Position numbers and translations under genes: made by a program. A stretch of DNA of 64,000 bases from Cognatishimia sp. F0-27 (GTDB taxonomy: Bacteria > Pseudomonadota > Alphaproteobacteria > Rhodobacterales > Rhodobacteraceae), in NCBI RefSeq assembly GCF_020667845.1, contig NZ_JAFMPQ010000024.1:1-64000 (forward strand), read 5' to 3'. The notes beneath the pieces are model-generated. The model made no database searches and was not told the DNA's origin. It saw nothing but the letters and a program-made list of their open reading frames with translations. Below, one piece after another: positions 53,979-63,224 of this stretch. Every line of letters begins with the position of its first letter. Within the stretch, counting starts at the first letter, position 1.

Positions 53979-54416
53979 ATGGCTGATGGACGAATCGGGC
54001 AGACGGCGCGCAACCTGGTGCTGGCCTTGGTGAATGCCACGCTGCTTCTGGCCGCGCTGTGCCTCTGGCTGGCATGGCAGGTTCTTGGCTCGGCAGAGCG
54101 CGTGTCCGGCCAGTTGACCGATGCCGCACAGACGGTGCTCCCGCTGCGCACGGAGATCGTGGCCCTTACGGAAGAAGTCGCCTCTTTGCGCATCCTTCTC
54201 GCCGAGCGCCAGACCGGGGGGCCGCGTCCGGCAGTGGCCGCTGATCCGGCCCAGATGGCGCGGATCGAGGATGCGCTGTCCCGGCTCACGGATGCGGTGA
54301 CCAGCCTCGGGGCCGACCCGGACGCCTTGATCGACCGGGCCGTGGCGCAGGCTTTTGCGGAGATCAACGCGATGGTCATGCGCCTCGTGTCCCTGCGGGA
54401 GGTCGGCGGGGGCTAG
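53979..54416 (+). CDS. membrane-anchored coiled-coil protein, unknown
   Basis: 145 residues from ATG 53979 (start at 53964 also possible). One N-terminal membrane helix (LVLALVNATLLLAALCLWLAWQVLG) is followed by a helical, probably coiled-coil region rich in Leu/Ala/Glu. No family recognised. Its TAG stop overlaps the TAG stop of the convergent cardiolipin-synthase-like gene in the shared four bases CTAG. Confidence 0.65.
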   Translation: MADGRIGQTARNLVLALVNATLLLAALCLWLAWQVLGSAERVSGQLTDAAQTVLPLRTEIVALTEEVASLRILLAERQTGGPRPAVAADPAQMARIEDALSRLTDAVTSLGADPDALIDRAVAQAFAEINAMVMRLVSLREVGGG

Positions 54417-55819
54417 AGGATGGGCGCGAACAGCCGCGCAACCGGCGCGCCATACCGCACGCGGAGCGGTTGTTCGCTGAGCGGAGTTTCCAGCCGCGTG
54501 GCATGTCCGAAATCCGTTTCGAGAAAGGCGGCCACCTGCGCGGCAAACCCGGGGTCAAACCCGATGACCATCGTCTCGAAGTTGAGACGGAAGGAGCGGT
54601 TGTCGAGATTGCTTGTGCCAATGGCGGCCGCATGCGTGTCGATCAGAACAACCTTTTGGTGCATGAACCCCGCCTTGTAGCGCCAGATCGTCACCCCCGC
54701 CGCGCGCAATTCGTCGAAATAGGCAAAGGCGGCAAGCCAGGGGATCGTGTGATCGATCATGTCGGGCACCAGAAGCCTCACGTCGCGCCCCGACAGCGCC
54801 GCGAGTTTCAGCGCCGAGAGCACATCGACATCGGGGACGCAGTAGGGTGAGGCGATCCAGATGCGTTCGCGCGCGGCCGCGATCGCGGCGAGAAAGAACA
54901 GCCCGCCTGTTTCCATGGCGTCGGCGGGGCCGGTCGGCACCACCAGCGCCGCGATGCCGTCAGGGCTGTCGCCGGACCGCCAGTTCAGCGCGGTGCGGAG
55001 GTCTTCGCGGGTGAACCAATGCCAGTCTTCGGCAAAGACGAGTTGGAGTTGTGTGACCACCGGGCCGGTGATTTCGAGATGGGTGTCGCGCCAGTGACCA
55101 AAATTCGGGTCGCGGCCCATATATTCGTCGCCGACGTTCAAACCGCCCGTAAACCCGATTATTCCGTCAACAACGATCGTCTTGCGATGATTGCGAAAAT
55201 TGATGTGCAGCCGATTGCTCAAGCGTCGCGCGCCCGGCCCGGCAACCCGAACGCCGGCTTCTTCGAGCGTGGCAATGAAGCTCTTGGGCAGCGATTTGCT
55301 ACCAACCGCGTCCGTCATGAACCGGACCACGACCCCCCTTTGTGCCGCCGCGACAAGCCGGTCGCGGAACGCGCGCCCGATCTCGTCGTCATGCACGATG
55401 AAAAACTGCGACACGATGGAGTGCTGGGCGGCGTCAATGGCCTCGAAGATCGCCTTGAAGGTTGCCTCTCCATCAATCAGCGGGCGCAACCTGTTGCCGC
55501 CGACCACGGAAAGATCGGCCAGTCTTTCGAAGGGCAGCGGGTCGATTGCCGGAACGCAGGCTGGCGGGTGCTGCGCCCCCAACGCGCGCAATTCCGCCTG
55601 CATGCTGTCGCTTTCACGCCGTGCGATGACAAATCCGCGATAGCGGTGTTGTCCGAGGAAAAGGTAGAGGATCACTCCGACATAGGGGGCCGAAAGGATA
55701 AAGACGACCCAGCCGACCGCCCCTTGCGGCGTGCGCGCGGTCCGAACGGCGCTCAGCGCGGCCCATGCCGCCGCAACCTGAAGCACAAAGATCAAGGCGA
55801 CGATGATCGCGGTTTGCAT
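54413..55819 (-). CDS. cls: cardiolipin synthase, phospholipase D family
   Basis: 468 residues. Two N-terminal membrane helices (AIIVALIFVLQVAAAWAAL and GWVVFILSAPYVGVILYLFLG) precede two HKD active-site motifs: NHRKTIVVDG...GFTGGLN and MHQKVVLIDTHAAAIGTSNLDNRS. It joins two phosphatidylglycerols, or a related donor, to make cardiolipin in the inner membrane. AGGAAGGGAG precedes ATG 55819. A second HKD protein diverges 117 bases away. Confidence 0.92.
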   Translation of the reverse strand: MQTAIIVALIFVLQVAAAWAALSAVRTARTPQGAVGWVVFILSAPYVGVILYLFLGQHRYRGFVIARRESDSMQAELRALGAQHPPACVPAIDPLPFERLADLSVVGGNRLRPLIDGEATFKAIFEAIDAAQHSIVSQFFIVHDDEIGRAFRDRLVAAAQRGVVVRFMTDAVGSKSLPKSFIATLEEAGVRVAGPGARRLSNRLHINFRNHRKTIVVDGIIGFTGGLNVGDEYMGRDPNFGHWRDTHLEITGPVVTQLQLVFAEDWHWFTREDLRTALNWRSGDSPDGIAALVVPTGPADAMETGGLFFLAAIAAARERIWIASPYCVPDVDVLSALKLAALSGRDVRLLVPDMIDHTIPWLAAFAYFDELRAAGVTIWRYKAGFMHQKVVLIDTHAAAIGTSNLDNRSFRLNFETMVIGFDPGFAAQVAAFLETDFGHATRLETPLSEQPLRVRYGAPVARLFAPIL

Positions 55820-55936
55820 GGCGTGCTCCCTTCCTGCTCGCGCGCAGAGCATAGGGAAGATGCCGGGTGCTGTCTTGTCCCGATGGCGCACACGTGGCAC
55901 TGATGCGGGGTCTCAAGACGTGAAGCGGGGGATCCC

Positions 55937-57481
55937 ATGCGCGCACTCCGGTTGCTGCCGGTCATTGTGGCAGTTGTCGCGCTGTCAATTGTCGTGCTCC
56001 GGGTGACGCATCCGTTGCCGGACCTCCCCGCGGAGTCGTCGGCCGCGATACCGCCGTCGGAGAGCACGCGACTGGGTGAGCGGCTCTTGCCGATGGCGGC
56101 CGGGCATGCCGGGCTCAGCGGGGTGACGCCCCTGGGCGATGGCCGGGATGCCCTGGCGATGCGCATTCTGCTGGCGCGCGCCGCCGAAACGAGCATCGAT
56201 GTGCAATATTACATCTGGCAGACGGATACGACCGGCTGGCTGCTCCTCGATGAGCTGCGCGCCGCTGCCGAGCGCGGTGTCCGTGTGCGGCTGTTGCTGG
56301 ATGACAATGGCATTCCCGGGCTCGATGACGTGCTCGCAAGCCTCGATGCGATGGACAATTTCGAGGTCCGGATCTTCAATCCGTTCATGATGCGGAGCCC
56401 GAAACTGCTGTCCTACGGGTTCGATTTCTTCCGCTTGAACCGCCGGATGCACAACAAATCGATGACCGTGGACGGCATCGCGACGGTGATCGGCGGGCGC
56501 AATATCGGCGACATCTACTTTGCCTATGGCGATGGCGTTGCGTATTTCGATTTCGACGTGCTGGCCGTTGGCCCCGCCGCGGCGGATGTGTCCGACAATT
56601 TCGACACATACTGGACGAGCGGGTCGGTCTATGCGGCGGCCGACGTGCTTGGCCCCTCCGTGCGCGGCGCGGAGGCGCTTGCCGAGGCGGTTGCCGTGGC
56701 GCAGGAAAGCGCGCTGGGGAGCGACTACGCCGCCGCCGTGGACAACGCCCCGATCATCTCGCGCTTGCTTGCGGGCGAGGATATCCTGGAATGGACCTCG
56801 GTGACGCTGGTGAGCGACGACCCTGCCAAGGGTCTTGGTTTGGCGCGCCCGGAGGATCTTGTGGTTGGCCAGCTCCCCAGCCTTGTCGGGAGTCCGCAAA
56901 GTCACGCCGATCTTGTCTCTGCATATCTCATCCCCGGGGTCGCGGGCACGGAGCTGCTCGAAGGTTTCGTTCAGGAGGGCATCCGCACGCGCATCGTGAC
57001 CAATTCGCTCGAAGCGACGGATGTGGCCGCGGTGCACAGCGCCTGGATGGGGTATCGCAACACGCTTGTCCGGGCGGGCGCGGAGGTTTTCGAACTGAAG
57101 GCGCGGCAAGACCGGCCCGATGACATCTCCCTGATGCAGATCCTCATCGGGTCGCAGTCGAGCCTGCACGCAAAGACCTTTGCGGTGGACGGTGAGAGGA
57201 TCTTCATTGGCTCATTCAATTTCGATCCCCGGTCGGCGGCCCTGAATACGGAAATGGGATTCCTGATCGAAAGCCCGACAATCGCAAACGAACTCTCGGC
57301 GGCGATCGACCGGCGGGAGGGGTTCTACGCCGTGGAGGAGTCCGCCGCAGGAGAGATCGTCTGGCGCGCGCTGAGCGCCGATGGCGTGCAGAAGACCTAT
57401 GCGGTGGAGCCGAACACCTCTGTGTTGCAGCGCGCCATTGTCACCTTTCTGAGCTGGCTTCCGGTCGAGTGGATGCTCTGA
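55937..57481 (+). CDS. phospholipase D-superfamily protein, ClsC-like
   Basis: 514 residues. A single N-terminal hydrophobic helix precedes two HKD motifs: MHNKSMTVDGIATVIGGRNIG and LHAKTFAVDGERIFIGSFNFDPRS. The overall layout (VQYYIWQTDTTGWLLLDEL at the start of the first domain) resembles the ClsC/YmdC group of cardiolipin synthases. It may use different phospholipid substrates from the neighbour cls. Divergent from cls. Confidence 0.88.
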   Translation: MRALRLLPVIVAVVALSIVVLRVTHPLPDLPAESSAAIPPSESTRLGERLLPMAAGHAGLSGVTPLGDGRDALAMRILLARAAETSIDVQYYIWQTDTTGWLLLDELRAAAERGVRVRLLLDDNGIPGLDDVLASLDAMDNFEVRIFNPFMMRSPKLLSYGFDFFRLNRRMHNKSMTVDGIATVIGGRNIGDIYFAYGDGVAYFDFDVLAVGPAAADVSDNFDTYWTSGSVYAAADVLGPSVRGAEALAEAVAVAQESALGSDYAAAVDNAPIISRLLAGEDILEWTSVTLVSDDPAKGLGLARPEDLVVGQLPSLVGSPQSHADLVSAYLIPGVAGTELLEGFVQEGIRTRIVTNSLEATDVAAVHSAWMGYRNTLVRAGAEVFELKARQDRPDDISLMQILIGSQSSLHAKTFAVDGERIFIGSFNFDPRSAALNTEMGFLIESPTIANELSAAIDRREGFYAVEESAAGEIVWRALSADGVQKTYAVEPNTSVLQRAIVTFLSWLPVEWML

Positions 57482-57948
57482 GGCGCGGATCGCGCAACGC
57501 GTGATGCGTGGCGCCCACGCCGACCCGGCGGACAGCCATGGGCCGAAAGCGACCGGTGACGTGGCTGCCGAGGCGATGAGTTATGCGCGCCGGGCCGGGC
57601 ACGCCGCGAAGACCGGAGCGCAGTGCAGCCAGCGGTCGGGCAGGGGGCGCGCTGCCCCCGTCCTTGCAGGGCAAGGACTCCCCCGGAGTATTGCAAGACA
57701 GAAGAAACCCTTGGACGGGAGCGGTGGGGCGGGTCCGGTTCTGCTTTTAGTGAGTCTGCCCGGCGCGGTTCTGCCCGGTGTTGTCCCGCCCGGCGCGGTT
57801 CTGCCCGGCGCGGGCGAGGCCGGTGCAGGCAAGTGCCATGCCCGTTGCGCCGGTGCTGCGACCCGCTGCCTTTGGCGGGACACGGAAGGATTGCGGGCCG
57901 CGGGTTGTCCTTTGTCGCAGACCGGGCGCGTCGCAGCCTTGCCCGGTG
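57482..57948. repeat. convergent gap with hairpin element and short repeats
   Basis: 467 bases without a gene. The second copy of the dispersed hairpin element is at 57643-57706. At about 57750-57825 the unit CCCGGCGCGGTTCTG occurs several times. Both flanking genes converge, so the hairpins may also end their transcripts. Confidence 0.6.
57643..57706. repeat. dispersed hairpin element, copy 2
   Basis: GGGGGC-GCGCT-GCCCCC and GTCCTTGC-AGG-GCAAGGAC, then TCCCCCGGAGTATT and GACAGAAGAA, matching copy 1 at 48565-48627. The base pair at the top of the second stem is C-G here and G-C in copy 1, so pairing is kept although the sequence changed. Confidence 0.75.
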
Positions 57949-58530
57949 TCAGCCCGTTGGCGACAGCACGGCGTCTTCCGTCACGATCAGGTCGAGCGGT
58001 GCGTCGAACGGATCGTCCGGCAGCGCATCGGTCTGCTGGGCCGCGTAGGCAAAACCGATGGCCAGCACCGGGCCGCATGCGCGCAGCTCGGCCAGGGTGC
58101 GGTCGTAGAACCCGCCGCCATAGCCCAGCCGCGCACCGGTGGCGGTGAAAGCGACCAGCGGCACGATCAGGATTTCCGGCACCATCCACTGAGGGCGGGC
58201 GGGAACGCGCGCGCCGAAGGGACCGGTGGTCATCTCGGTGTCTGGATCCCACAGGGCAAAGCGCAGCGGTTGCGCCTTTCCAGTGATCACCGGCACGCCA
58301 ACCGGGCCATGGGCCGCCGCATCGGCCATCACCGGACGCGGGTCGATTTCGGAGCGGATCGGCATATAGCCGGCCAGCGGCACGCCGCGATAGCCGGCAA
58401 GAAGCTCCGCGAGGCGGCCTGTCATATCGGGACCACGGCTGCGGTGCGCCTCGGCGCGGCGCGCCAAGGCCGCCACCCGGGCGGCGGCCTTGGCGGCATC
58501 GACGGGCGTGCGGGCGGGGTCTGCGCTCAT
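57949..58530 (-). CDS. 5-formyltetrahydrofolate cyclo-ligase
   Basis: 193 residues. ATP-dependent conversion of 5-formyl- to 5,10-methenyl-tetrahydrofolate. The family motif LGYGGGFYDRTLAEL is present, with GFAYAAQQTDALPDDPFDAPLD after it and a basic N terminus (ARVAALARRAEAH). Its ATG overlaps the mgtE stop (ATGA), so it is expressed with mgtE. Confidence 0.93.
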   Translation of the reverse strand: MSADPARTPVDAAKAAARVAALARRAEAHRSRGPDMTGRLAELLAGYRGVPLAGYMPIRSEIDPRPVMADAAAHGPVGVPVITGKAQPLRFALWDPDTEMTTGPFGARVPARPQWMVPEILIVPLVAFTATGARLGYGGGFYDRTLAELRACGPVLAIGFAYAAQQTDALPDDPFDAPLDLIVTEDAVLSPTG

Positions 58531-59921
58531 AGCAGCACGAGCACCGCCAGACCGAGAAAGGCAAAGAAGCCCACCACATCGGTCACCGTGGTCACGAAGG
58601 CACCGGAGGCTAGCGCCGGGTCCACGCCGGCCTTGTTCAGCGCCACCGGGATCACGATCCCGGCGAGCCCGGCGATCACCAGGTTGATCACCATCGCCAC
58701 GGCGATCACGGCCCCAAGCTGGACCGACCCGAACCAGACCAGGCCGACGATCCCCATGATCACCGCAAAGGCGATGCCGTTGATCAGCCCGACCAGAACC
58801 TCGCGCCGCACCACCCGCCAGAGGTTCGATCCGGTGAGGTCCTTGGTGGCGAGCGCGCGCACCGCGACGGTAAGCGACTGCGTCCCCGCGTTGCCGCCCA
58901 TGGAGGCGACAATCGGCATCAGCACCGCAAGCGCCACGATCTGGGCCAGAGCCGCCTCGAACTGCGCGATTACAAGCGAGGCGAGGATCGCCGTCAGCAG
59001 GTTGACCGCCAGCCAGGGAAAGCGCCGCTTTGTGGTTTCGATCACCCGGTCCGAGATCCGGCTCTCCTCGTCGACCCCCGCAAGCCGCAGGATGTCTTCC
59101 TCGGCTTCCTCGTCGAGCACGGCCATCGCGTCGTCGATCGTGATCACGCCCACCAGCCGATCGTTTTCGTCCACCACGGGGGCGGAGATCAGGTGGTATT
59201 GGTTGAACGCATAGGCAACGTCGCCCTCGTCCTGCGTTACCGGGATCACGTGGAAGGTCTCTTCGAGGATCGAGCGCAGCAACACCTCGCGCCGCGACGC
59301 CATCAGGCGGCCCAGCGTCACGTTGCCCACCGGGCGCAGCCGCGGGTCCACCAGCGTCAGGTGATAGAACTGCGTGGGCAGGTGATCGGAGCCGCGCAGG
59401 TAATCAATCGCCTCGCCCACGTTCCAGTGCTCGGGCGCCATCACCACTTCGCGCTGCATCAGGCGACCGGCGGAGAATTCGGGATAAGCGAGAGACTGCT
59501 CCACCGCCGCACGATCGCTGTCTTCCAGCGCCTCGAGGATCGCTTCCTGCTGCGGCTCTTCGAGATCTTCCAGCAGGTCGACCACGTCGTCTGATTCGAG
59601 TTCGCGCACCGCCTCCGCGAGCACATCGGGCTTGAGCAGCCCGATCACCTCCTCGCGGATCGTCTCGTCGATCTCGGACAGGATCTCGCCGTCGAATTCG
59701 ACGCCGTAAAGCGCGATCAGGTCCCGCCTCTCGGCCGATGTGACCTGTTCCAGAAGGTCGGCGATGTCGGCCGGGTGCAGCGGTTCCATGAGCGCCACAA
59801 GCGTCTCGCGCGCGCCGTCCTCGACCGCGGAGAGGATCTTGCGCACGGTCTTGATCCCCAGCGAGTAGGGCTGATCGCCGGACCCGGTTTCCTCCGGCTC
59901 GTCATGCTCGAGATTGGCCAT
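58527..59921 (-). CDS. mgtE: magnesium transporter MgtE
   Basis: 464 residues. An acidic N-terminal superhelical domain (about 20-140), two CBS domains (about 150-270) that sense cytoplasmic magnesium, and five C-terminal membrane helices with PIVASMGGNAGTQSLTVAVRALATKDL lining the pore. Length and order are typical. Its stop overlaps the start of the 5-FCL gene. No magnesium riboswitch is evident upstream. guaD diverges 116 bases away. Confidence 0.95.
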   Translation of the reverse strand: MANLEHDEPEETGSGDQPYSLGIKTVRKILSAVEDGARETLVALMEPLHPADIADLLEQVTSAERRDLIALYGVEFDGEILSEIDETIREEVIGLLKPDVLAEAVRELESDDVVDLLEDLEEPQQEAILEALEDSDRAAVEQSLAYPEFSAGRLMQREVVMAPEHWNVGEAIDYLRGSDHLPTQFYHLTLVDPRLRPVGNVTLGRLMASRREVLLRSILEETFHVIPVTQDEGDVAYAFNQYHLISAPVVDENDRLVGVITIDDAMAVLDEEAEEDILRLAGVDEESRISDRVIETTKRRFPWLAVNLLTAILASLVIAQFEAALAQIVALAVLMPIVASMGGNAGTQSLTVAVRALATKDLTGSNLWRVVRREVLVGLINGIAFAVIMGIVGLVWFGSVQLGAVIAVAMVINLVIAGLAGIVIPVALNKAGVDPALASGAFVTTVTDVVGFFAFLGLAVLVLL

Positions 59922-60037
59922 GGTGCGTCCTCGCAGTTGCCTTTGCGCAGAACCTAGGCCATAGCCCTGCGAAGCAACAGGCCCGATCCGGCGAATTCCG
60001 CGCAGACCGGGCCGCCACTCGCCACCGGAGCGCGCGC

Positions 60038-61348
60038 ATGACCGGCCAGCCCTGCCTGCATCTTGGACAGATCCTGACCTTTGACGGCGATCCGTTCCGT
60101 GACGGGCTGGATGTCGTGCGTGTGGACAGCGCCGGCGCGATCCTTGTCGAGGGCGGCACGATCCGCTCCGTGGGGGCCGCCGACACGCTGCTCGCCGCGC
60201 ACCCGGCCGTGGCGGTGGTCGATCATGGCGACGCTTTGGTGATGCCGGGCTTCGTCGACGCGCATGTGCATTACCCGCAAACGGCGATGATCGCGAGCTG
60301 GGGCAAACGGCTGATTGACTGGCTCAACACCTACACCTTCCCCGAAGAGATGCGCTTTGCCGATCCGGATTATGCCGCCGCCATCGCTGCGCGCTATCTC
60401 GACCTGATCCTGTCGAACGGCACCACGACGGCCTGTTCCTTTGCCACGATCCACCCGGCCTCCGTGGATGCCTTCTTCGAGGCGGCGGCCGCGCGGACCA
60501 TGCGCGTTGCGGCGGGCAAGACCTGCATGGACCGCAACGCGCCCGATGGGCTGCGCGATACCGCCCGGAGCGCCTATGACGACAGCCGCGCCCTGCTGAC
60601 CCGCTGGCATGGGGTCGGGCGGGCCGAATACGTGATCACGCCGCGCTTCTCGCCCACCTCGACGCCGGAGCAGCTCGAGGCGCTCGGCGCGCTCTGGGCG
60701 GAGCACCCCTCCTGCCTGATGCAGACCCACCTGAGCGAGCAGACCGACGAGATCGACTGGGTCATGGCGCTCTTTCCGGACATGCGCGACTATCTCGACA
60801 CGTATGAGCGGTTCGGCCTGCTGGGTGCGCGAGGTCTCTATGGCCACGCGATCCATCTGCATCCGAGGGAGCGCGACCGGCTGCGCGAGACCGGGGCCGC
60901 ATTGATCCATTGCCCGACCTCGAACACCTTCATCGGTTCCGGCCTGTTTGACATGGACGGGCTGACCCGTGCAGGACACCGCGTCGGGCTGGCCACCGAT
61001 ACCGGCGGCGGGTCGTCCTTTTCGATGCTGCGCACCATGGCGGCGGCCTACGAGATCGCGCAGCTTCGGGGGCGGTCGCTGCACCCGGCGGAGCTGCTCT
61101 GGCTGGCGACGCAAGGCTCCGCCACGGCGCTGCACATGCAGGACCGGATCGGGGCGCTTGCGCCGGGGAGGGAGGCGGATTTCATCGTCCTCGATCTCGC
61201 CTCGACCCCGGCCATCGCACAGCGCAGCGCGCGGGCGCGGGATATCTGGGAGGCCGTGTTCCCGACGATCATGATGGGCGACGACCGTGCCATCCTCGCC
61301 ACCTACGTGGCAGGCAAGCGCCACCCGCGGCCCGGCGAAAGCGCCTGA
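60038..61348 (+). CDS. guaD: guanine deaminase
   Basis: 436 residues of the amidohydrolase superfamily, converting guanine to xanthine. The metal site is shown by PGFVDAHVHYPQT, the TH of QTHLSEQTDE and GHAIHLH; HCPTSNTFIGSGLF is a guanine-deaminase signature, and LATDTGGGSSFSML holds the second metal aspartate. It converges with the CAP-lipoprotein gene after 18 bases. A second purine-deaminase-like gene lies 0.5 kb further on. Confidence 0.93.
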   Translation: MTGQPCLHLGQILTFDGDPFRDGLDVVRVDSAGAILVEGGTIRSVGAADTLLAAHPAVAVVDHGDALVMPGFVDAHVHYPQTAMIASWGKRLIDWLNTYTFPEEMRFADPDYAAAIAARYLDLILSNGTTTACSFATIHPASVDAFFEAAAARTMRVAAGKTCMDRNAPDGLRDTARSAYDDSRALLTRWHGVGRAEYVITPRFSPTSTPEQLEALGALWAEHPSCLMQTHLSEQTDEIDWVMALFPDMRDYLDTYERFGLLGARGLYGHAIHLHPRERDRLRETGAALIHCPTSNTFIGSGLFDMDGLTRAGHRVGLATDTGGGSSFSMLRTMAAAYEIAQLRGRSLHPAELLWLATQGSATALHMQDRIGALAPGREADFIVLDLASTPAIAQRSARARDIWEAVFPTIMMGDDRAILATYVAGKRHPRPGESA

Positions 61349-61366
61349 ACCGGCGCCCGGCGCGCG

Positions 61367-61873
61367 TCAGCAGCCGGGATTGCCGAGCACCATCACCCAA
61401 TAGAGCCCTTCGCGCGCAAAACCGAACTCGCGCAGCTGCGGATTGAGCAGGTTGCGCCGGTGGCCGGGCGACTTCTCCCAACTGTCCATCGCGGCCTGCA
61501 CGTCCTTTTGCCCGTAGGCGAGGTTTTCGGCCACGAGGCAATAGCTGTACCCGGCTTTGCGGACCCGGTCGCTGACCGTGCTGCCATTGCTGCCCGTATG
61601 CTCGAAGAAGTTGTTGCGCACCATGTCGCGGGCATGTGCGCGGGCCGCCTGGTCGAGCGCTGCCACCCGCGTCAGCGTGCCGCGCTGCTGCGCGCTGCGG
61701 AACGCGTTGAGCACGGGGCCAATCTCCGCAACGGAACTCGAGCTGGTCAGGGTGGGGTCGGTGCGCTCCACGCTGCGATAGCCGACCGGTTCAAAAGAGC
61801 TCTGCACCGTTTGTCCGGCGCATCCGGCAAGCAAACCCGCGCCAAGCGCCGCCATCATCAGGGTTTTTCTCAT
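61367..61873 (-). CDS. CAP-domain lipoprotein
   Basis: 168 residues. A lipoprotein signal (LGAGLLAGC, lipidated at Cys18) is followed by a CAP/SCP-like domain: HARDMVRNNFFEHTGSNGSTVSDRVRKAGYSY, AENLAYGQ and SWEKSPGHRRNLLNPQLREFGFA, the last two being classic motifs. Function of bacterial CAP proteins is mostly unknown. GGAAGGA precedes ATG 61873, four bases after the deaminase gene on the same strand, implying co-transcription. Confidence 0.9.
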   Translation of the reverse strand: MRKTLMMAALGAGLLAGCAGQTVQSSFEPVGYRSVERTDPTLTSSSSVAEIGPVLNAFRSAQQRGTLTRVAALDQAARAHARDMVRNNFFEHTGSNGSTVSDRVRKAGYSYCLVAENLAYGQKDVQAAMDSWEKSPGHRRNLLNPQLREFGFAREGLYWVMVLGNPGC

Positions 61874-61877
61874 GTCG

Positions 61878-63224
61878 TCATCCTTCCGCGAGGCGCCGTG
61901 CCAGCCTGTTCTGCTCGGCCACCGCATGATCGAGGTCCAGCGTCACCATGCGGCCGTCGCGGACAATCTCACGCCCCTCGACGATGAGGTGCCGCACGCG
62001 CCGCGGCCCCGCCAGAAGCAGCGCCGCCGGATCCCAGCTTCCGGCGCTCTCGATACCGGACACGTCCCAAAGCGCAAGATCGGCGCGTTTTCCAACGGCA
62101 ATCTGGCCACAATCCGCCCGTCCCAGCACCTTTGCGCCGCCGCGCGTGGCAATCCGCAGCGCTTCGCGCGCGCTCATCGCATCCGCCCCGCGCGCAACAC
62201 GCTGCAACAGCATGGCCTGACGCGCCTCGTCGATCAGCGACCCGGCATCGTTTGAGGCGGAGCCATCCACGCCGAGCCCCACCCGCACGCCCGCATCGCG
62301 CATGGCGCGGACCGGCGCAATGCCGGAGCCAAGCCGGCAGTTCGAACAGGGGCAATGCGCGACACCGGTCAGGCTTCTCGCAAAAAGATCAATCTCTTGC
62401 GCGTCGAGCTTCACACAATGCGCGTGCCAGACATCCGCCCCGGTCCAACCCAGATCCTCGGCATATTGACCCGGCCGGCAGCCGAACTGCGCTTCCGAAT
62501 AGGCGATATCCTCGTCGTTCTCGGCCAAATGCGTGTGCAGCATCACGCCCTTGTCGCGCGCCAGAAGGGCGGCATCGCGCATCAGCTCCCGGCTGACCGA
62601 GAACGGGGAGCACGGGGCCACACCGACCCGCACCATGGCGCCCTCTGACGGGTCGTGAAACGCGTCGATGACGCGGATGCAATCGTCGAGAATTGCGGCC
62701 TCGTCCTCCACAAGGCTGTCAGGCGGCAGCCCGCCCGCGCTTTCGCCGATACTCATCGCGCCGCGCGTCGGATGAAAGCGCAGCCCGACGTCGCGCGCTG
62801 CGTGGATCGTGTCGTCGAGCCGCGCGCCATTGGGAAAAAGATAGAGGTGATCGGAGGTCATGGTGCAGCCCGAGAGGGCCAGTTCGGCCAAGCCGATCTG
62901 CGTCGAGATCGCCATCTCCTCGGGTCCAAAGCGCGCCCAGATCGGGTAAAGCGTCTGGAGCCAGCCAAAAAGCAGCGCGTCCTGACCACCCGGCACGGCG
63001 CGGCTCAGCGTCTGGTAAAGGTGGTGATGGGTGTTCACGAGCCCGGGCGTGACAACGCAATGCGCGGCGTCGATCACGGTGCCGGTGCTGTTGAGCGCGG
63101 GGCCGATTTCTACGATCACCCCGTCACGGATCCGGATGTCGCAACCGGTCGGCTCGCTGCCGGCGTCATCCATGCTCAGCACGGTATGCGCGCGGCGGAT
63201 CACCAATTCGTTGTTCTGTGCCAT
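61878..63224 (-). CDS. 8-oxoguanine deaminase-like amidohydrolase
   Basis: 448 residues of the amidohydrolase superfamily. The metal ligands lie in LVNTHHHLYQTLSRAVPG, the LHTHLAENDED stretch, WHAHCVKLD and LGVDGSASND. HCPCSNCRLGSGIAP matches the 8-oxoguanine/isoxanthopterin-type deaminases rather than chlorohydrolases, so deamination of 8-oxoguanine to urate is the best guess. AAGGACAGG lies before ATG 63224. Followed by the CAP lipoprotein gene after four bases. Confidence 0.88.
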   Translation of the reverse strand: MAQNNELVIRRAHTVLSMDDAGSEPTGCDIRIRDGVIVEIGPALNSTGTVIDAAHCVVTPGLVNTHHHLYQTLSRAVPGGQDALLFGWLQTLYPIWARFGPEEMAISTQIGLAELALSGCTMTSDHLYLFPNGARLDDTIHAARDVGLRFHPTRGAMSIGESAGGLPPDSLVEDEAAILDDCIRVIDAFHDPSEGAMVRVGVAPCSPFSVSRELMRDAALLARDKGVMLHTHLAENDEDIAYSEAQFGCRPGQYAEDLGWTGADVWHAHCVKLDAQEIDLFARSLTGVAHCPCSNCRLGSGIAPVRAMRDAGVRVGLGVDGSASNDAGSLIDEARQAMLLQRVARGADAMSAREALRIATRGGAKVLGRADCGQIAVGKRADLALWDVSGIESAGSWDPAALLLAGPRRVRHLIVEGREIVRDGRMVTLDLDHAVAEQNRLARRLAEG

